Part shown: in pieces, positions 44,934-54,109 of the stretch
Layout of the letters: each line of letters starts with the position of its first letter
Numbering within the stretch: position 1 is the stretch's first letter
NCBI RefSeq assembly: GCF_040703035.1
Contig: NZ_CP159996.1
Span: 220,001-284,000, forward strand
Length of the DNA: 64,000 bases
Direction: 5' to 3'
DNA from: Terribacillus aidingensis
GTDB taxonomy: Bacteria > Bacillota > Bacilli > Bacillales > Amphibacillaceae
Translations under genes and position numbers: made by a program
Notes under the pieces: model-generated
What the model was told of the DNA's origin: nothing
Database searches by the model: none
The model's input: the letters and a program-made list of their open reading frames with translations, nothing else

Positions 44934-45983
44934 ATGAATGGTCGTATTAAAATGCTTTTTGGTTCAGCTGCAATCGCTTCTGCACTTACTTTATCTGCTT
45001 GTGGCAGTGACAGTGCTGGTGCTGGGAAAGAAAAGCTTGTCATCTCTACGTGGGGTTTCTCGGAAGATTTCTTCAATGAGGATGTGTATGCGCCATTTGA
45101 AGAGGAACACAATGTCGACATTGTAGTAGAAACAGGAAATAACGCAGAACGATTGAACAAAATACGACAAGGCAACTCAGACGTTGATCTAGTCTATCTA
45201 TCTGACTATTACGCGCAGCAAGGGGTGGATGATGGCTTGTTCGAGGAGCTTGATTCTTCCAAGCTGACCAACCTGGATAAGATCTATGATGCAGCCAAGA
45301 CTCCTAACGGTGAAGGATATGGACCAGCATACACAATCGGACAGTTCGGGATTGCCTATAATCCTGAAATGGTGAAAGGATCTGTTGCATCATGGAAGGA
45401 TCTGTGGAGTGCAGAGTGGGAAGGTAATGTAGCGATTCCTGGTATTACGACTACAACAGGACCGATGTTCCTTGATGCAGCTTCCAAAGTGAGCGGCAAT
45501 GATTCATTCAATGAAGATGCAGCATTCAAACAGCTCGAAGCGTTGAAGCCTAATATCGTAAATGAATATAATCAGACCTCTGAATTCGTCAATATGTTTG
45601 GACAAGGCGAAATCGCAGGCGGACCGATTATGGAAATGTACTTCAGTTCTTTGAAGGAAGCAGTTCCCGAAGCTGAATTTGTTACACCTGAAGAAGGCGG
45701 ATATGCTGTCATGAACACAGTTAACGTAGTGAAGGACAGCGATCAAAAAGAATTGGCTGAGGAATTTATCAATTATCAGCTGAGTACAGAAGTACAAGAA
45801 AAGACAGCAAAAGCGAAGGTAGACTCTCCGGTTAATACAGAAGTGGTACTTTCCGATGAAGAGCAGGAAGGTGTTACGTACGGTGAAGATGTCATCGAGG
45901 AACTACATGTCCTGCCAGCAGACTTCCTAGTCGAGAACTCTAAGGGATGGATCGATCGCTGGAATAAAGAAGTGACCAAGTGA
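44934..45983 (+). CDS. ABC transporter solute-binding lipoprotein (PotD-like)
   Basis: A 349-residue lipoprotein: signal peptide with lipobox LSAC (Cys 23), then a periplasmic-binding-protein type II fold (VISTWGFSEDFFNEDVYAPFEEEH, then SDVDLVYLSDYY, GPAYTIGQFGIAYNPEMV) of the spermidine/putrescine family. It is first in a six-gene operon with two permeases, an ATPase, a nucleoside hydrolase and an adenine deaminase. The family name suggests polyamines, but the enzymes beside it point to purine nucleosides or bases. The ATG at 44934 is preferred (GGGGG upstream); an in-frame ATG at 44919 would remove the Shine-Dalgarno. Confidence 0.88.
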   Translation: MNGRIKMLFGSAAIASALTLSACGSDSAGAGKEKLVISTWGFSEDFFNEDVYAPFEEEHNVDIVVETGNNAERLNKIRQGNSDVDLVYLSDYYAQQGVDDGLFEELDSSKLTNLDKIYDAAKTPNGEGYGPAYTIGQFGIAYNPEMVKGSVASWKDLWSAEWEGNVAIPGITTTTGPMFLDAASKVSGNDSFNEDAAFKQLEALKPNIVNEYNQTSEFVNMFGQGEIAGGPIMEMYFSSLKEAVPEAEFVTPEEGGYAVMNTVNVVKDSDQKELAEEFINYQLSTEVQEKTAKAKVDSPVNTEVVLSDEEQEGVTYGEDVIEELHVLPADFLVENSKGWIDRWNKEVTK

Positions 45984-45994
45984 GGGGGAGCATG

Positions 45995-46921
45995 ATGAAG
46001 AAAGTCATATTGGATGTAGATACTGGTATTGATGATGCAATTGGAATCATGCTTGCTGTGAAAAGCGAGGCGCTAGATGTCGTTGGTATCACGACAGTCA
46101 GCGGCAATGTCTCTTTGGAAACCGCTACGACTAACACAGCCAAGATACTCGATTTGCTTGAAGATGATAAGACTCCTATATTCTCGGGGGCTGCCAAACC
46201 GCTGACCCGGAAACCTCATTTCGAGCATCGTGTACATGGAGAAGACGGTATTGGAGGCGCACTGAAAGGTGTTGCTACGCACCGTAAGATACAAGAACAA
46301 TCTGCAGCTGATTTTATACAAAACCAAGTCATGGCCGCACCAGGCGACATCACATTGATCATGACAGGTCCACTGACTAATCTGGCTGAGGCCGTACAGC
46401 AGTATCCTGAAATTGTATCGGCAGTCAAAGAAGTCATCTTTATGGGTGGTGTCGTGAAAGGGGTTGGCAATGTAACGCCGGTGGCGGAGTATAACATGTT
46501 CGCTGACCCAGAAGCTGCATCCATTGTTTTCGAAGCAGGGTTCCAGTCCTTAACACAAGTCGGACTGGACGTTACGAGAAGTGCTTTGCTGAAGGATGAA
46601 CATATTGATTTAATACAGAACCCAGTATTACAGGATTATGTTCGGACAAGCACTGCGACATACCGCAATAGCTATTTTGAGCGGAATGGCGTATGGGCTT
46701 GTGCAATGCATGACCCGCTAGCCGTTGCGATTGCGATAGATTCCGAGCTGGTAAAAACAGAATGGCTGCACGTTACGATGGAGACAAACAGTACCTACTG
46801 TGACGGTCAGACTGTCTGCGATTTCCAGAACCGTCTAGGACATCCGGCGAATATGCATGTTTGTCTAGAGCTAGATGAAGCTCGTTTCTTCGACCTCTTT
46901 CTCAAGCTGTTGAACGCTTAG
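45995..46921 (+). CDS. inosine/uridine-preferring nucleoside hydrolase
   Basis: A 308-residue nucleoside N-ribohydrolase. The Ca2+-binding Asp cluster is DVDTGIDDA (residues 7-15), the family core TGPLTNLAEAV follows, and HDPLAVAIA carries the active-site His-Asp. It splits ribonucleosides to base and ribose. GAGGGGGAGC precedes the ATG; the second ATG (45995) gives better spacing than the first (45992). In this operon it would free adenine or hypoxanthine from imported nucleosides. Confidence 0.93.
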   Translation: MKKVILDVDTGIDDAIGIMLAVKSEALDVVGITTVSGNVSLETATTNTAKILDLLEDDKTPIFSGAAKPLTRKPHFEHRVHGEDGIGGALKGVATHRKIQEQSAADFIQNQVMAAPGDITLIMTGPLTNLAEAVQQYPEIVSAVKEVIFMGGVVKGVGNVTPVAEYNMFADPEAASIVFEAGFQSLTQVGLDVTRSALLKDEHIDLIQNPVLQDYVRTSTATYRNSYFERNGVWACAMHDPLAVAIAIDSELVKTEWLHVTMETNSTYCDGQTVCDFQNRLGHPANMHVCLELDEARFFDLFLKLLNA

Positions 46922-46945
46922 ACAAAAGAACGGGAGTTAATCATT

Positions 46946-47770
46946 ATGCGAAATTATTATAAGTATCTCCTGATCTTGCCGGGGGTTCTATTTCTAACAA
47001 TTTTCATGCTCGTCCCAATCGGCATGACAATCATTTCGACCTTCTTTCCAAATGAAGCAGCAGCTGATACAAGCAATTACGCCAGTCTTTTCCGGGATTC
47101 ATACTTTTTGGAGATTCTATGGACAACACTGCGGGTAAGCCTTTTGACTACTATCCTTTGTATGGTGATTGGTTTCCCGGCTGCGTATTTTATTGCAAGA
47201 TTGTCTGCGAAAATGAAGGCAGTCCTGTTGATTTTGACTATATTCCCGCTGCTGACGAGTCCTGTTGTGCGTTCCTTCAGCTGGATGGTCATCATTGGCC
47301 GCAATGGGCTGGTCAATGAAGCATTAATGGGAATTGGCATTATACAGGAACCTTTGGAAATTCTGTATACGCCAACTGCCGTCATCATCGGGCTTGTCCA
47401 CCTCTTCCTGCCATTGACCATCATTACATTGGTTGGTGTTATGGAAAGTATTGAGTCAGATTTGCTGACGGCAGCTGCGAGCCTTGGTGCTAGCCGATTT
47501 GGAGTGTTTACGAAGGTAGTCCTGCCGCTTTGCGTACCTGGTTTAGTAATTGGTGCTATTTTGGTTTTCGTCGGCAGTTTTACCGCGTATACGACGCCTG
47601 CTTTGCTAGGAGGTCAGCAGCGTGTCCTTTCGACGCTGCTCTATCAAAATGCTAATACATTAAATGACTGGCATATGGCCAGTATTCTAGCTGCCATCAT
47701 GATTGTTGTGACGCTCATTGTTATCACATGCATGAATTTACTGGCAAATAGATTGAATCCGAGGAGGTAG
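46946..47770 (+). CDS. ABC transporter permease (PotB-like)
   Basis: A 274-residue inner-membrane permease of the BPD type with about six helices. The EAA loop that meets the ATPase is EAASLGASRFGVFTKVVLPL-like (AAASLGASRFGVFTKVVLPL, about 180-199). It is the first of two permeases; it begins 24 bases after the nucleoside hydrolase gene and is followed by PotC at 3 bases. CGGGAGTTAATCATT precedes the ATG. With the next permease it forms the membrane channel of the importer. Confidence 0.9.
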   Translation: MRNYYKYLLILPGVLFLTIFMLVPIGMTIISTFFPNEAAADTSNYASLFRDSYFLEILWTTLRVSLLTTILCMVIGFPAAYFIARLSAKMKAVLLILTIFPLLTSPVVRSFSWMVIIGRNGLVNEALMGIGIIQEPLEILYTPTAVIIGLVHLFLPLTIITLVGVMESIESDLLTAAASLGASRFGVFTKVVLPLCVPGLVIGAILVFVGSFTAYTTPALLGGQQRVLSTLLYQNANTLNDWHMASILAAIMIVVTLIVITCMNLLANRLNPRR

Positions 47771-47773
47771 ACG

Positions 47774-48562
47774 ATGCGGGAAAAAAATATAGGACTTGGT
47801 ATATTCACGTTTCTAGTATTCGTTTTCTTGCTGGGGCCATTGGTGATTATTTCTGTCACTTCTTTTGAACAGGGGACAGTACTTCGGTTTCCGCCAGAAT
47901 CCTTCTCGCTCGATTGGTATAAAAATATATTCGAGGTGAGCGGTTTTCTGGAAACGTTCAAGGTTTCCATCTATCTCTCCTTGGCTGGCAACCTGCTTGC
48001 GCTGTTGATTGGCATACCAGCAGCTTATGCCTTGAATCGATTCGATTTTAAAGGGAAGGCGCTTTTGGAAGGTATATTCGTATCCCCGATCATCATTCCG
48101 GGTATCGTGCTAGGTTTTACGTTCCTGCGCTTTTTCATAACATACTATCAGCTTCCGATCTATGCAGGTCTGTTTATCGGGCATACTGTCATTATGCTGC
48201 CCTTCATTATCCGTGTCGTCTCTTCAAGCCTAGCTAACTTTGATTTTTCCATCGAAGAGGCGGCAGTCAGTTTAGGGGCAAGCAGAATCGGTACTTTCTT
48301 CAAAGTAGTTCTGCCGAATATCAAATCCGGTATCATAGCCGGAGTTCTGATCGCATTCCTGGAATCATTCAATAATGTGGACATTTCGGTCTTCATGACT
48401 GGACCTGGCGTAAGCACACTGCCAATTGAAATGCTCACGTATGTGCAGAATTACTTCGATCCGACCATCGCTGCTTTATCCGTTGTATTGATGATCATCA
48501 CAGCTTTATTCATGTTCTTTGTCGAACGGTTGCTTGGCTTATCTTATTTCACGAAACGGTAA
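47774..48562 (+). CDS. ABC transporter permease (PotC-like)
   Basis: A 262-residue second permease with about six helices and the EAA loop EEAAVSLGASRIGTFFKVVL (about 160-180). It starts 3 bases after the first permease gene with GAGGAGGTAGACG upstream, and the stop codon of that gene lies inside the ribosome binding site, so the two are translationally coupled. It pairs with the first permease and is energised by the downstream ATPase. Confidence 0.9.
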   Translation: MREKNIGLGIFTFLVFVFLLGPLVIISVTSFEQGTVLRFPPESFSLDWYKNIFEVSGFLETFKVSIYLSLAGNLLALLIGIPAAYALNRFDFKGKALLEGIFVSPIIIPGIVLGFTFLRFFITYYQLPIYAGLFIGHTVIMLPFIIRVVSSSLANFDFSIEEAAVSLGASRIGTFFKVVLPNIKSGIIAGVLIAFLESFNNVDISVFMTGPGVSTLPIEMLTYVQNYFDPTIAALSVVLMIITALFMFFVERLLGLSYFTKR

Positions 48563-48577
48563 TTAGGAGGCTATATC

Positions 48578-49636
48578 ATGTCTTTGTTTACGCTGCAGGA
48601 CGTCGCGGTTGCTTATCAGAAACAATCTATTCTTCAAGACTTCAATTTGTCTATCGGAGAAGGGGAACTCGTTTCCCTTCTTGGTCCAAGTGGTTGCGGG
48701 AAGACGACCACGCTTCGATTGATTGCTGGATTCCTGCAATCAAAACAAGGTAAATTCTTGTTCCGCGAGAAGGATTATACGAAAGTTCCGGTAAACAAAC
48801 GCAATTTCGGCTTTGTTTTTCAAAATTATGCTTTGTTCCCGCATATGACGGTATTCGATAATGTTGCGTTCGGCTTGCGTCAGCGAAAAGTATCGAAAGC
48901 GTCGATCAAGGATAGAGTGCTGCGGGTGCTTGATATTGTCAGTTTGAAAGGTTTCGAAGAACGCTTTCCAGCTGCATTGTCAGGCGGACAGAAGCAGCGT
49001 GTCGCAATTGCCAGAGCGTTAGTCATTGAGCCGGATCTCCTGTTATTCGATGAACCTTTAAGCAACTTGGATGCCAACCTGCGTGTGAATATGCGCGTGG
49101 AGATCAGAAGGATACAGCAAGAGCTTGGCATTACGACAGTATACGTCTCGCATGACCAGGAAGAGTGCTTTTCCATTTCGGACAAGGTAGCCATCATGAA
49201 TAAAGGGATCATTGAACAGTTAAGTGATCCTGCTACTATCTACAGACAGCCGAAGACGAAATTTGTCGCGGACTTCATCGGATTCAAGAACTTCATCCAA
49301 TTCGACAGCCGACGTCAGGAGGCAGATGAAATCGCTGCAACTGTACAAGGAATAACTTTAACTGTTCAGCAGCAGGACAATGCCGCTGGATTGGTAGGAG
49401 CAATCAGACCGGATGATCTGCGTCTGTATCCAGTGGATGCAGCACCAATGTCGGTGGAGAATGCTGTACAAGGGAAAGTACTGATCAGCACGTATCTAGG
49501 CCGCAGTTATCAATATGAAGTGCAAACGAGTATTGGGCAGTTCACCGTAAATGATGATGCTGCAGCAGCACCACTGGCAAATGGCCAGGACGTTATACTC
49601 GAGATTCCAAAGAAACAAATCGTGCTCGTCGATTAG
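48578..49636 (+). CDS. ABC transporter ATP-binding protein (PotA-like)
   Basis: A 352-residue ATPase: Walker A GPSGCGKTT (about 36-44), signature LSGGQKQRVAIARAL, Walker B LLLFDEPLSNLDANLR, H-loop VSHDQEECF, and a C-terminal TOBE-like domain (about 240-352) of the PotA/MalK class that regulates uptake. AGGAGGCTATATC precedes the ATG. It couples to the two permeases upstream. The binding protein in the same operon completes the importer. Confidence 0.92.
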   Translation: MSLFTLQDVAVAYQKQSILQDFNLSIGEGELVSLLGPSGCGKTTTLRLIAGFLQSKQGKFLFREKDYTKVPVNKRNFGFVFQNYALFPHMTVFDNVAFGLRQRKVSKASIKDRVLRVLDIVSLKGFEERFPAALSGGQKQRVAIARALVIEPDLLLFDEPLSNLDANLRVNMRVEIRRIQQELGITTVYVSHDQEECFSISDKVAIMNKGIIEQLSDPATIYRQPKTKFVADFIGFKNFIQFDSRRQEADEIAATVQGITLTVQQQDNAAGLVGAIRPDDLRLYPVDAAPMSVENAVQGKVLISTYLGRSYQYEVQTSIGQFTVNDDAAAAPLANGQDVILEIPKKQIVLVD

Positions 49637-49646
49637 GAGGTGTACC

Positions 49647-51353
49647 ATGCTTGTTGATTTACTGATCCGTAACGTGCGGGTATTTAACAGCTATCGAAAG
49701 AAATTCATCGATGCCGATGTTGCTATGCTGGATGGGAAATTCCTTTATATCGGTAAAAAAGATACCGATAAACTGGAGCCAGAAAATGTGATAGATGGAG
49801 CAGGAAGGTACATGGTACCAGGTTTGATTGATATTCATTTGCATATTGAGAGTACGATGATCACGCCCTCATCCTTCTCTTATGGCATCATTCAAAACGG
49901 CGTGACGACTATTGTGCCTGAACCCCACGAGATGGCAAATGTTTTCGGAGTAGACGGTGTGAAAAGCATGATGGAGGCAAGTGCGGATTGCGCGGTGGAC
50001 ATGTTTTATGCTATTCCAAGCTCCGTGCCGGCCACATCGATGGAGACGACAGGCGGAGAGATTGATATCCATGATATCGATGCGCTGATGCTGTCAGGTA
50101 ATATACAATGCCTTGGTGAGATTATGAACTATTATGATGTTATATCAGCTCCTGATAGTAAGACGAATCGTATCCTGGAGCATGTAAGACAAGCATATCC
50201 CCAGTTAATTATTGAAGGTCATGTACCAAAGATTTTGAATCTTGAACTGCAGCGAATGATTTATGCCGGTGTCGATTCCGATCATACGCATCAGACAGTA
50301 GAAGGCATGGAGCAGCGAATCAATGCAGGAATGTTTGTAGAATTGCAGGAAAAATCTATGACGCAGGAAATCATAGATTACGTAATTGAAAACGATGTAA
50401 GTGAACATTTCTGCTTTGTAACGGATGACGTCATGGCAGATAAATTGCTGGAAGAAGGGCACCTGAACCAGCTTGTCCAAAAGGCTATAGTTATGGGGAT
50501 GAAGCCGGAGCAGGCAATATATGCAGCTACTGCTGCACCTGCAAAACGAATGCAGATGAAGGACCGAGGTATAATAGCTCCTGGGAAGATAGCTGATTTC
50601 ATCTTGCTTGATGATTTACATACTTTCTCCATCCAAGAAGTTTTCAAGCGCGGACAACAAGTTTACGATAAGGACGCTGTAAAGGAGCAAATCGTTCTTG
50701 AACCACAATTTCCTCCATTCTACTATGAGAGCATTAAGCTGAATGAACTGAGGCATGACGATTTTCTTCTATTGAATGAAACTGACGAAAGTGATGCTCA
50801 GTACCGTGTTATGGAAATAAAAGATGGTTCGACATTCACGACAGAACGGCATGTTCGTTTGGCTATTGAATCTGGACAGGTGCAATGGCAGGAAGCAGGA
50901 CTTGCGCTTGTCATGACTGCGGAAAGATATGGGAAGAACGGTAATCGTGCCTTTGGTCTGTTAACAGGGGATATGCTGAAAGAGGGGGCGATTGCCACTA
51001 CATATTCGCATGATAACCATAACTTGCTTGTTATCGGTCGTGATATAGATGATATGGTCCTCGCGGCAAATGAAGTGATTCGTCATCAAGGCGGCATCTG
51101 CTGTGTGAAGGATGGTCAAGTTCTATCTATGGTGCAATTGCCTGTTGGGGGTATTCTGTCGGAAGCACCATTGAAGGAAGTGGCAGCACAAGTTTCTGAC
51201 CTGACAAAGTCTATTAAATCACTCGGTTACAAGCATTATAATGTTCTTATGTCGATCAGTACCCTCTCGCTGCCGGTAAGTCCTGCATTGAAATTGACGG
51301 ATCAAGGCTATATCAGGGTGAACGAGGGACATATCGTACCTTTGGGAGTTTAG
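49647..51353 (+). CDS. adeC: adenine deaminase (AdeC type)
   Basis: About 568 residues of the amidohydrolase superfamily. Metal ligands visible: the HLH of IDIHLHIESTM (about 60-70), GEIM Glu, EGHVPKI His, SDHTHQT His and FVTDDV Asp. It deaminates adenine to hypoxanthine with release of ammonia. TAGGAGGTGTACC precedes the ATG at 49647. B. subtilis YerA is a related protein. With the nucleoside hydrolase it converts adenosine to hypoxanthine, so the operon would serve purine salvage. Confidence 0.88.
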   Translation: MLVDLLIRNVRVFNSYRKKFIDADVAMLDGKFLYIGKKDTDKLEPENVIDGAGRYMVPGLIDIHLHIESTMITPSSFSYGIIQNGVTTIVPEPHEMANVFGVDGVKSMMEASADCAVDMFYAIPSSVPATSMETTGGEIDIHDIDALMLSGNIQCLGEIMNYYDVISAPDSKTNRILEHVRQAYPQLIIEGHVPKILNLELQRMIYAGVDSDHTHQTVEGMEQRINAGMFVELQEKSMTQEIIDYVIENDVSEHFCFVTDDVMADKLLEEGHLNQLVQKAIVMGMKPEQAIYAATAAPAKRMQMKDRGIIAPGKIADFILLDDLHTFSIQEVFKRGQQVYDKDAVKEQIVLEPQFPPFYYESIKLNELRHDDFLLLNETDESDAQYRVMEIKDGSTFTTERHVRLAIESGQVQWQEAGLALVMTAERYGKNGNRAFGLLTGDMLKEGAIATTYSHDNHNLLVIGRDIDDMVLAANEVIRHQGGICCVKDGQVLSMVQLPVGGILSEAPLKEVAAQVSDLTKSIKSLGYKHYNVLMSISTLSLPVSPALKLTDQGYIRVNEGHIVPLGV

Positions 51354-51383
51354 AAGGAGTCTGCATCGGCAGACTCCTTTTTT
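51354..51383 (+). terminator. terminator of purine operon
   Basis: 11-bp stem AAGGAGTCTGC/GCAGACTCCTT with ATCG loop and six T residues, directly after the stop. Confidence 0.9.
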
Positions 51384-51456
51384 ACGTGCTCAAGATAGAA
51401 GCGCTTCGGCGGTTCCGTTATAATAAAGGCAAATGAGAAAGATGAAGGAGAATCGC

Positions 51457-52302
51457 ATGCCAGGTATGAACAAAGCATTATATGACTATATCATGGACAA
51501 CGCCTCACATATAACAGATCGATGGGCCGCATTATTATATGACTACAAAGATTCGATCTATGCAGATGATGCTGGAAAAGAGATGCGTGCGAAATTAAGA
51601 AAACAGCACCGAATGACAATCGTCACCGTTGCCAGTGCACTTTTGGAGGACGAAGAGCAATATAGTCAGAATCTCAAAATATGGGTAGAAAAAGTGGCGA
51701 ATAGCCGAGTTAAGACCAATACACCAATTCATGAAGTGCTGCAGGCAGTAGGGAAATCAGGAACGGTCATTTGGGAATTTATCGAGTCATTTACAGAAGA
51801 GCACAAAGAGGATGTCACGCCTGCGATGGTCATCCGGTGGTCGAAGAATCTTCATCGTGCTCTAGATGAAGTCATCAATAAATTCACAAAGTTCTATTAT
51901 GAGCTGATAGACAGGAAAATCAGAAGTCAGCGCGAAGTAATCCATAAGACTAGTTCACCTGTTATTCCAATTATGAAAGGCATCGGTGTTTTTCCATTGG
52001 TCGGAGAAATAAGTGAGCGGAGGGCAGAGCTGATCGTCGAGCATATGCCGCAAGCTTGTAAGGAAAAAGGGATAGAAACGCTCTTCATAGATATGTCAGG
52101 AGCGAGTTTTACAGAGGCGCTAGTAAGGGAAAAACTCAGACAGATGGTGCAGATCCTGCAGATGCTCGGAATAAACTGTGCAATTTCCGGTGTCCGTCCA
52201 GATTTGGCACAGACTTTAGGAGGAGATAGACAGGAAGGGGATATGCTTTTCTATAATTCCTTGCAGCAGGCATTGTCGCATTATGGATTGACCCGAAGTT
52301 AA
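51457..52302 (+). CDS. RsbR-type STAS-domain stressosome protein
   Basis: About 281 residues: a helical globin-like N-terminal RsbR_N domain (about 1-150) and a C-terminal STAS domain (about 160-280; SPVIPIMKGIGVFPLVGEISERRA, then GIETLFIDMSGASF). RsbR paralogues (274-287 residues) form the stressosome with RsbS and are phosphorylated by RsbT at STAS threonines; here the central SGASFTEALV has a Thr at a comparable position, though alignment would be needed. AAGGAG precedes the ATG at 51457. It lies near SigB-type promoters, but its own partner genes are elsewhere. Confidence 0.85.
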   Translation: MPGMNKALYDYIMDNASHITDRWAALLYDYKDSIYADDAGKEMRAKLRKQHRMTIVTVASALLEDEEQYSQNLKIWVEKVANSRVKTNTPIHEVLQAVGKSGTVIWEFIESFTEEHKEDVTPAMVIRWSKNLHRALDEVINKFTKFYYELIDRKIRSQREVIHKTSSPVIPIMKGIGVFPLVGEISERRAELIVEHMPQACKEKGIETLFIDMSGASFTEALVREKLRQMVQILQMLGINCAISGVRPDLAQTLGGDRQEGDMLFYNSLQQALSHYGLTRS

Positions 52303-52322
52303 TATAGACGAGGAGGATATGA

Positions 52323-53222
52323 ATGAGAGTCGAGCATTTGACGGTAAAAGCGAATGGAATGAACATGCATATGGCTGCAGCTGGACCGAATGATGGTAAA
52401 TTGGTGATACTCCTCCATGGATTCCCGGAATTCTGGTATGGGTGGAAGGAACAGATCGTTCCGCTTGCAGAACAAGGATTCCGAGTGCTTGCCCTTGATC
52501 AGCGAGGCTACAATTTGAGTGATAAACCAGAAGGTACGGCCAATTATGTATTGGACGAGCTCCGTGACGATGTTATAGCAGTGATCCGTCTCTTCCAAAG
52601 AGAGAAAGCAATTATCATTGGCCATGACTGGGGGGGAGCTGTCGGCTGGCATCTGGCAGTCACTCGGCCGGAACATGTAGAGAGATTCATTGCTATCAAT
52701 ATGCCGCATCCTGCAGCTATGCCTAAAATACTCGCTACCAATCCGCTGCAGTGGTTCAAGAGCTCTTATATGGCCTTTTTCCAAATGCAGGATGTACCGG
52801 AAAAATCATTGGCGGCTAATGACTATTATGGTCTTGCAATGGCTTTGACAAAGTTCAGCCAAGAAGGAACGTTTTCTCAGATGGATGTAGATAATTATAA
52901 AGAAGCATGGTCAAAGCCAGGTGCGCTGACAGGCATGCTGAACTGGTACCGAGCATTGACAGAAAAGGATAACATCAGCGTGTACGGTCAAAAGAATAGA
53001 GTGATGGTTCATGTGCCTACCAAGATTATTTGGGGAATTAAGGATCAATTCCTTTTAAAGAAACTGGCGCAGGAATCTACCAAGTACTGTTCCGATTACG
53101 AGCTGGTATATATTGATGATGCGACACATTGGGTGCACCATGAGCAGCCGGAAATCGTCAATATGCTGATTAAAGAATTCCTGGTAGAAAAAACGCAAGT
53201 AGCCGAAGGAGTAGGGGTATGA
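52323..53222 (+). CDS. alpha/beta hydrolase (epoxide hydrolase-like)
   Basis: A 299-residue alpha/beta hydrolase. The nucleophile elbow is GHDWGG (Asp nucleophile, about 101-106), the oxyanion motif is HGFPEFWYGWKEQ, and the catalytic His is in ATHWVHHEQP. An Asp nucleophile marks epoxide hydrolases and haloalkane dehalogenases. It resembles B. subtilis YfhM. CGAGGAGGATATGA precedes the ATG. The stop overlaps hisJ by 4 bases, so it is expressed with it. The natural substrate is unknown. Confidence 0.87.
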   Translation: MRVEHLTVKANGMNMHMAAAGPNDGKLVILLHGFPEFWYGWKEQIVPLAEQGFRVLALDQRGYNLSDKPEGTANYVLDELRDDVIAVIRLFQREKAIIIGHDWGGAVGWHLAVTRPEHVERFIAINMPHPAAMPKILATNPLQWFKSSYMAFFQMQDVPEKSLAANDYYGLAMALTKFSQEGTFSQMDVDNYKEAWSKPGALTGMLNWYRALTEKDNISVYGQKNRVMVHVPTKIIWGIKDQFLLKKLAQESTKYCSDYELVYIDDATHWVHHEQPEIVNMLIKEFLVEKTQVAEGVGV

Positions 53223-54028
53223 CATTCGATTTGCATACACATCATTACCGATGCGGGCACGCTGAAGGACAAATAGAGGATTATATTATTGCTGCGATTG
53301 AGAAAGGCTTGCACTATATCGGGATAGCGGATCATTCTCCTTATTTCTACAGTGAGGAAGATCAGCTTTATCCTGGTATTGCGATGCCAATCAGCGGATT
53401 TGAAGCATATGTACAGGAAGTGCTGCAACTGAAAGAGAAATATAAGGATCAGATTCATGTCCTTTTAGGTGTAGAGAGTGATTTCTTCCCGCAGCATGCT
53501 GCTTTATATGCGGACTACTATAAAAAGTATCCATTCGATTATATTATCGGTTCCGTTCACTATGTTGATGAAGTGAATATCTTCAAGCAAGGCAGGTGGG
53601 ATGGCTTATCAGAAGCAGACCACATCCGGGTGAAAGAAACTTATTACGATATGATTCAGCAATCGGCTAAAAGCGGCATATTTCAAGTGCTTGGCCATAT
53701 TGATGCGATGAAAGGCTTTTATCCTGCGTTTTCTGAGATTCCTGCTGATCATGCGATTGAACAAACCTTAAAAGTTATCGGGGAAACTGGTGTTGCAATT
53801 GAAGTGAATACATCCGGAGGGACGAAGGCAGTAGGCGGATGGTATCCTTCAGACCGGATTTTGGAGCGGGCACTGCATTATGGCGTGGACATATCCTTTG
53901 GCTCTGATGCCCATGTACCATCCCGGATCGGCGAGGATTTCGATAAAGTGAAAGAGCGTTTGAAGGATATCGGATTCAAGGAAATGGTCTACTTCGTGCA
54001 AAAACAAAAAAGGGTACTGCCATTGTAA
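53219..54028 (+). CDS. hisJ: histidinol-phosphatase (PHP family)
   Basis: A 269-residue PHP-domain phosphatase, the size of B. subtilis HisJ (268). Metal-binding motifs: DLHTHHYRCGHA at residues 4-15, IADHSP, GVESDFF, SVHYVDE, GHIDAM and FGSDAH. It removes phosphate from histidinol phosphate, the penultimate step of histidine synthesis. It overlaps the upstream hydrolase by 4 bases (ATGA). No other his gene is nearby, as in B. subtilis where hisJ lies away from the operon. Confidence 0.9.
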   Translation: MTFDLHTHHYRCGHAEGQIEDYIIAAIEKGLHYIGIADHSPYFYSEEDQLYPGIAMPISGFEAYVQEVLQLKEKYKDQIHVLLGVESDFFPQHAALYADYYKKYPFDYIIGSVHYVDEVNIFKQGRWDGLSEADHIRVKETYYDMIQQSAKSGIFQVLGHIDAMKGFYPAFSEIPADHAIEQTLKVIGETGVAIEVNTSGGTKAVGGWYPSDRILERALHYGVDISFGSDAHVPSRIGEDFDKVKERLKDIGFKEMVYFVQKQKRVLPL

Positions 54029-54041
54029 TTACAGTTTTTTT

Positions 54042-54066
54042 GTTTACTTTCATTATGACGGGGTAT
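54042..54066 (+). promoter_or_regulatory. SigB-type promoter of YtxH-like gene
   Basis: GTTTAC (54042-54047), 13-base spacer, GGGTAT (54061-54066): an exact fit to the general-stress consensus spacing, with the YtxH-like start about 43 bases downstream. Confidence 0.75.
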
Positions 54067-54109
54067 TTATACACCAATACGGTAAACAAAAAGCTAAGGA
54101 GTGATTATG

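Noticed and set aside
53980..54040. Terminator after hisJ (ACTG...CAGT then T-run)
   Set aside because: Only a 4-bp stem; a T-run is present but the stem is too weak to claim.
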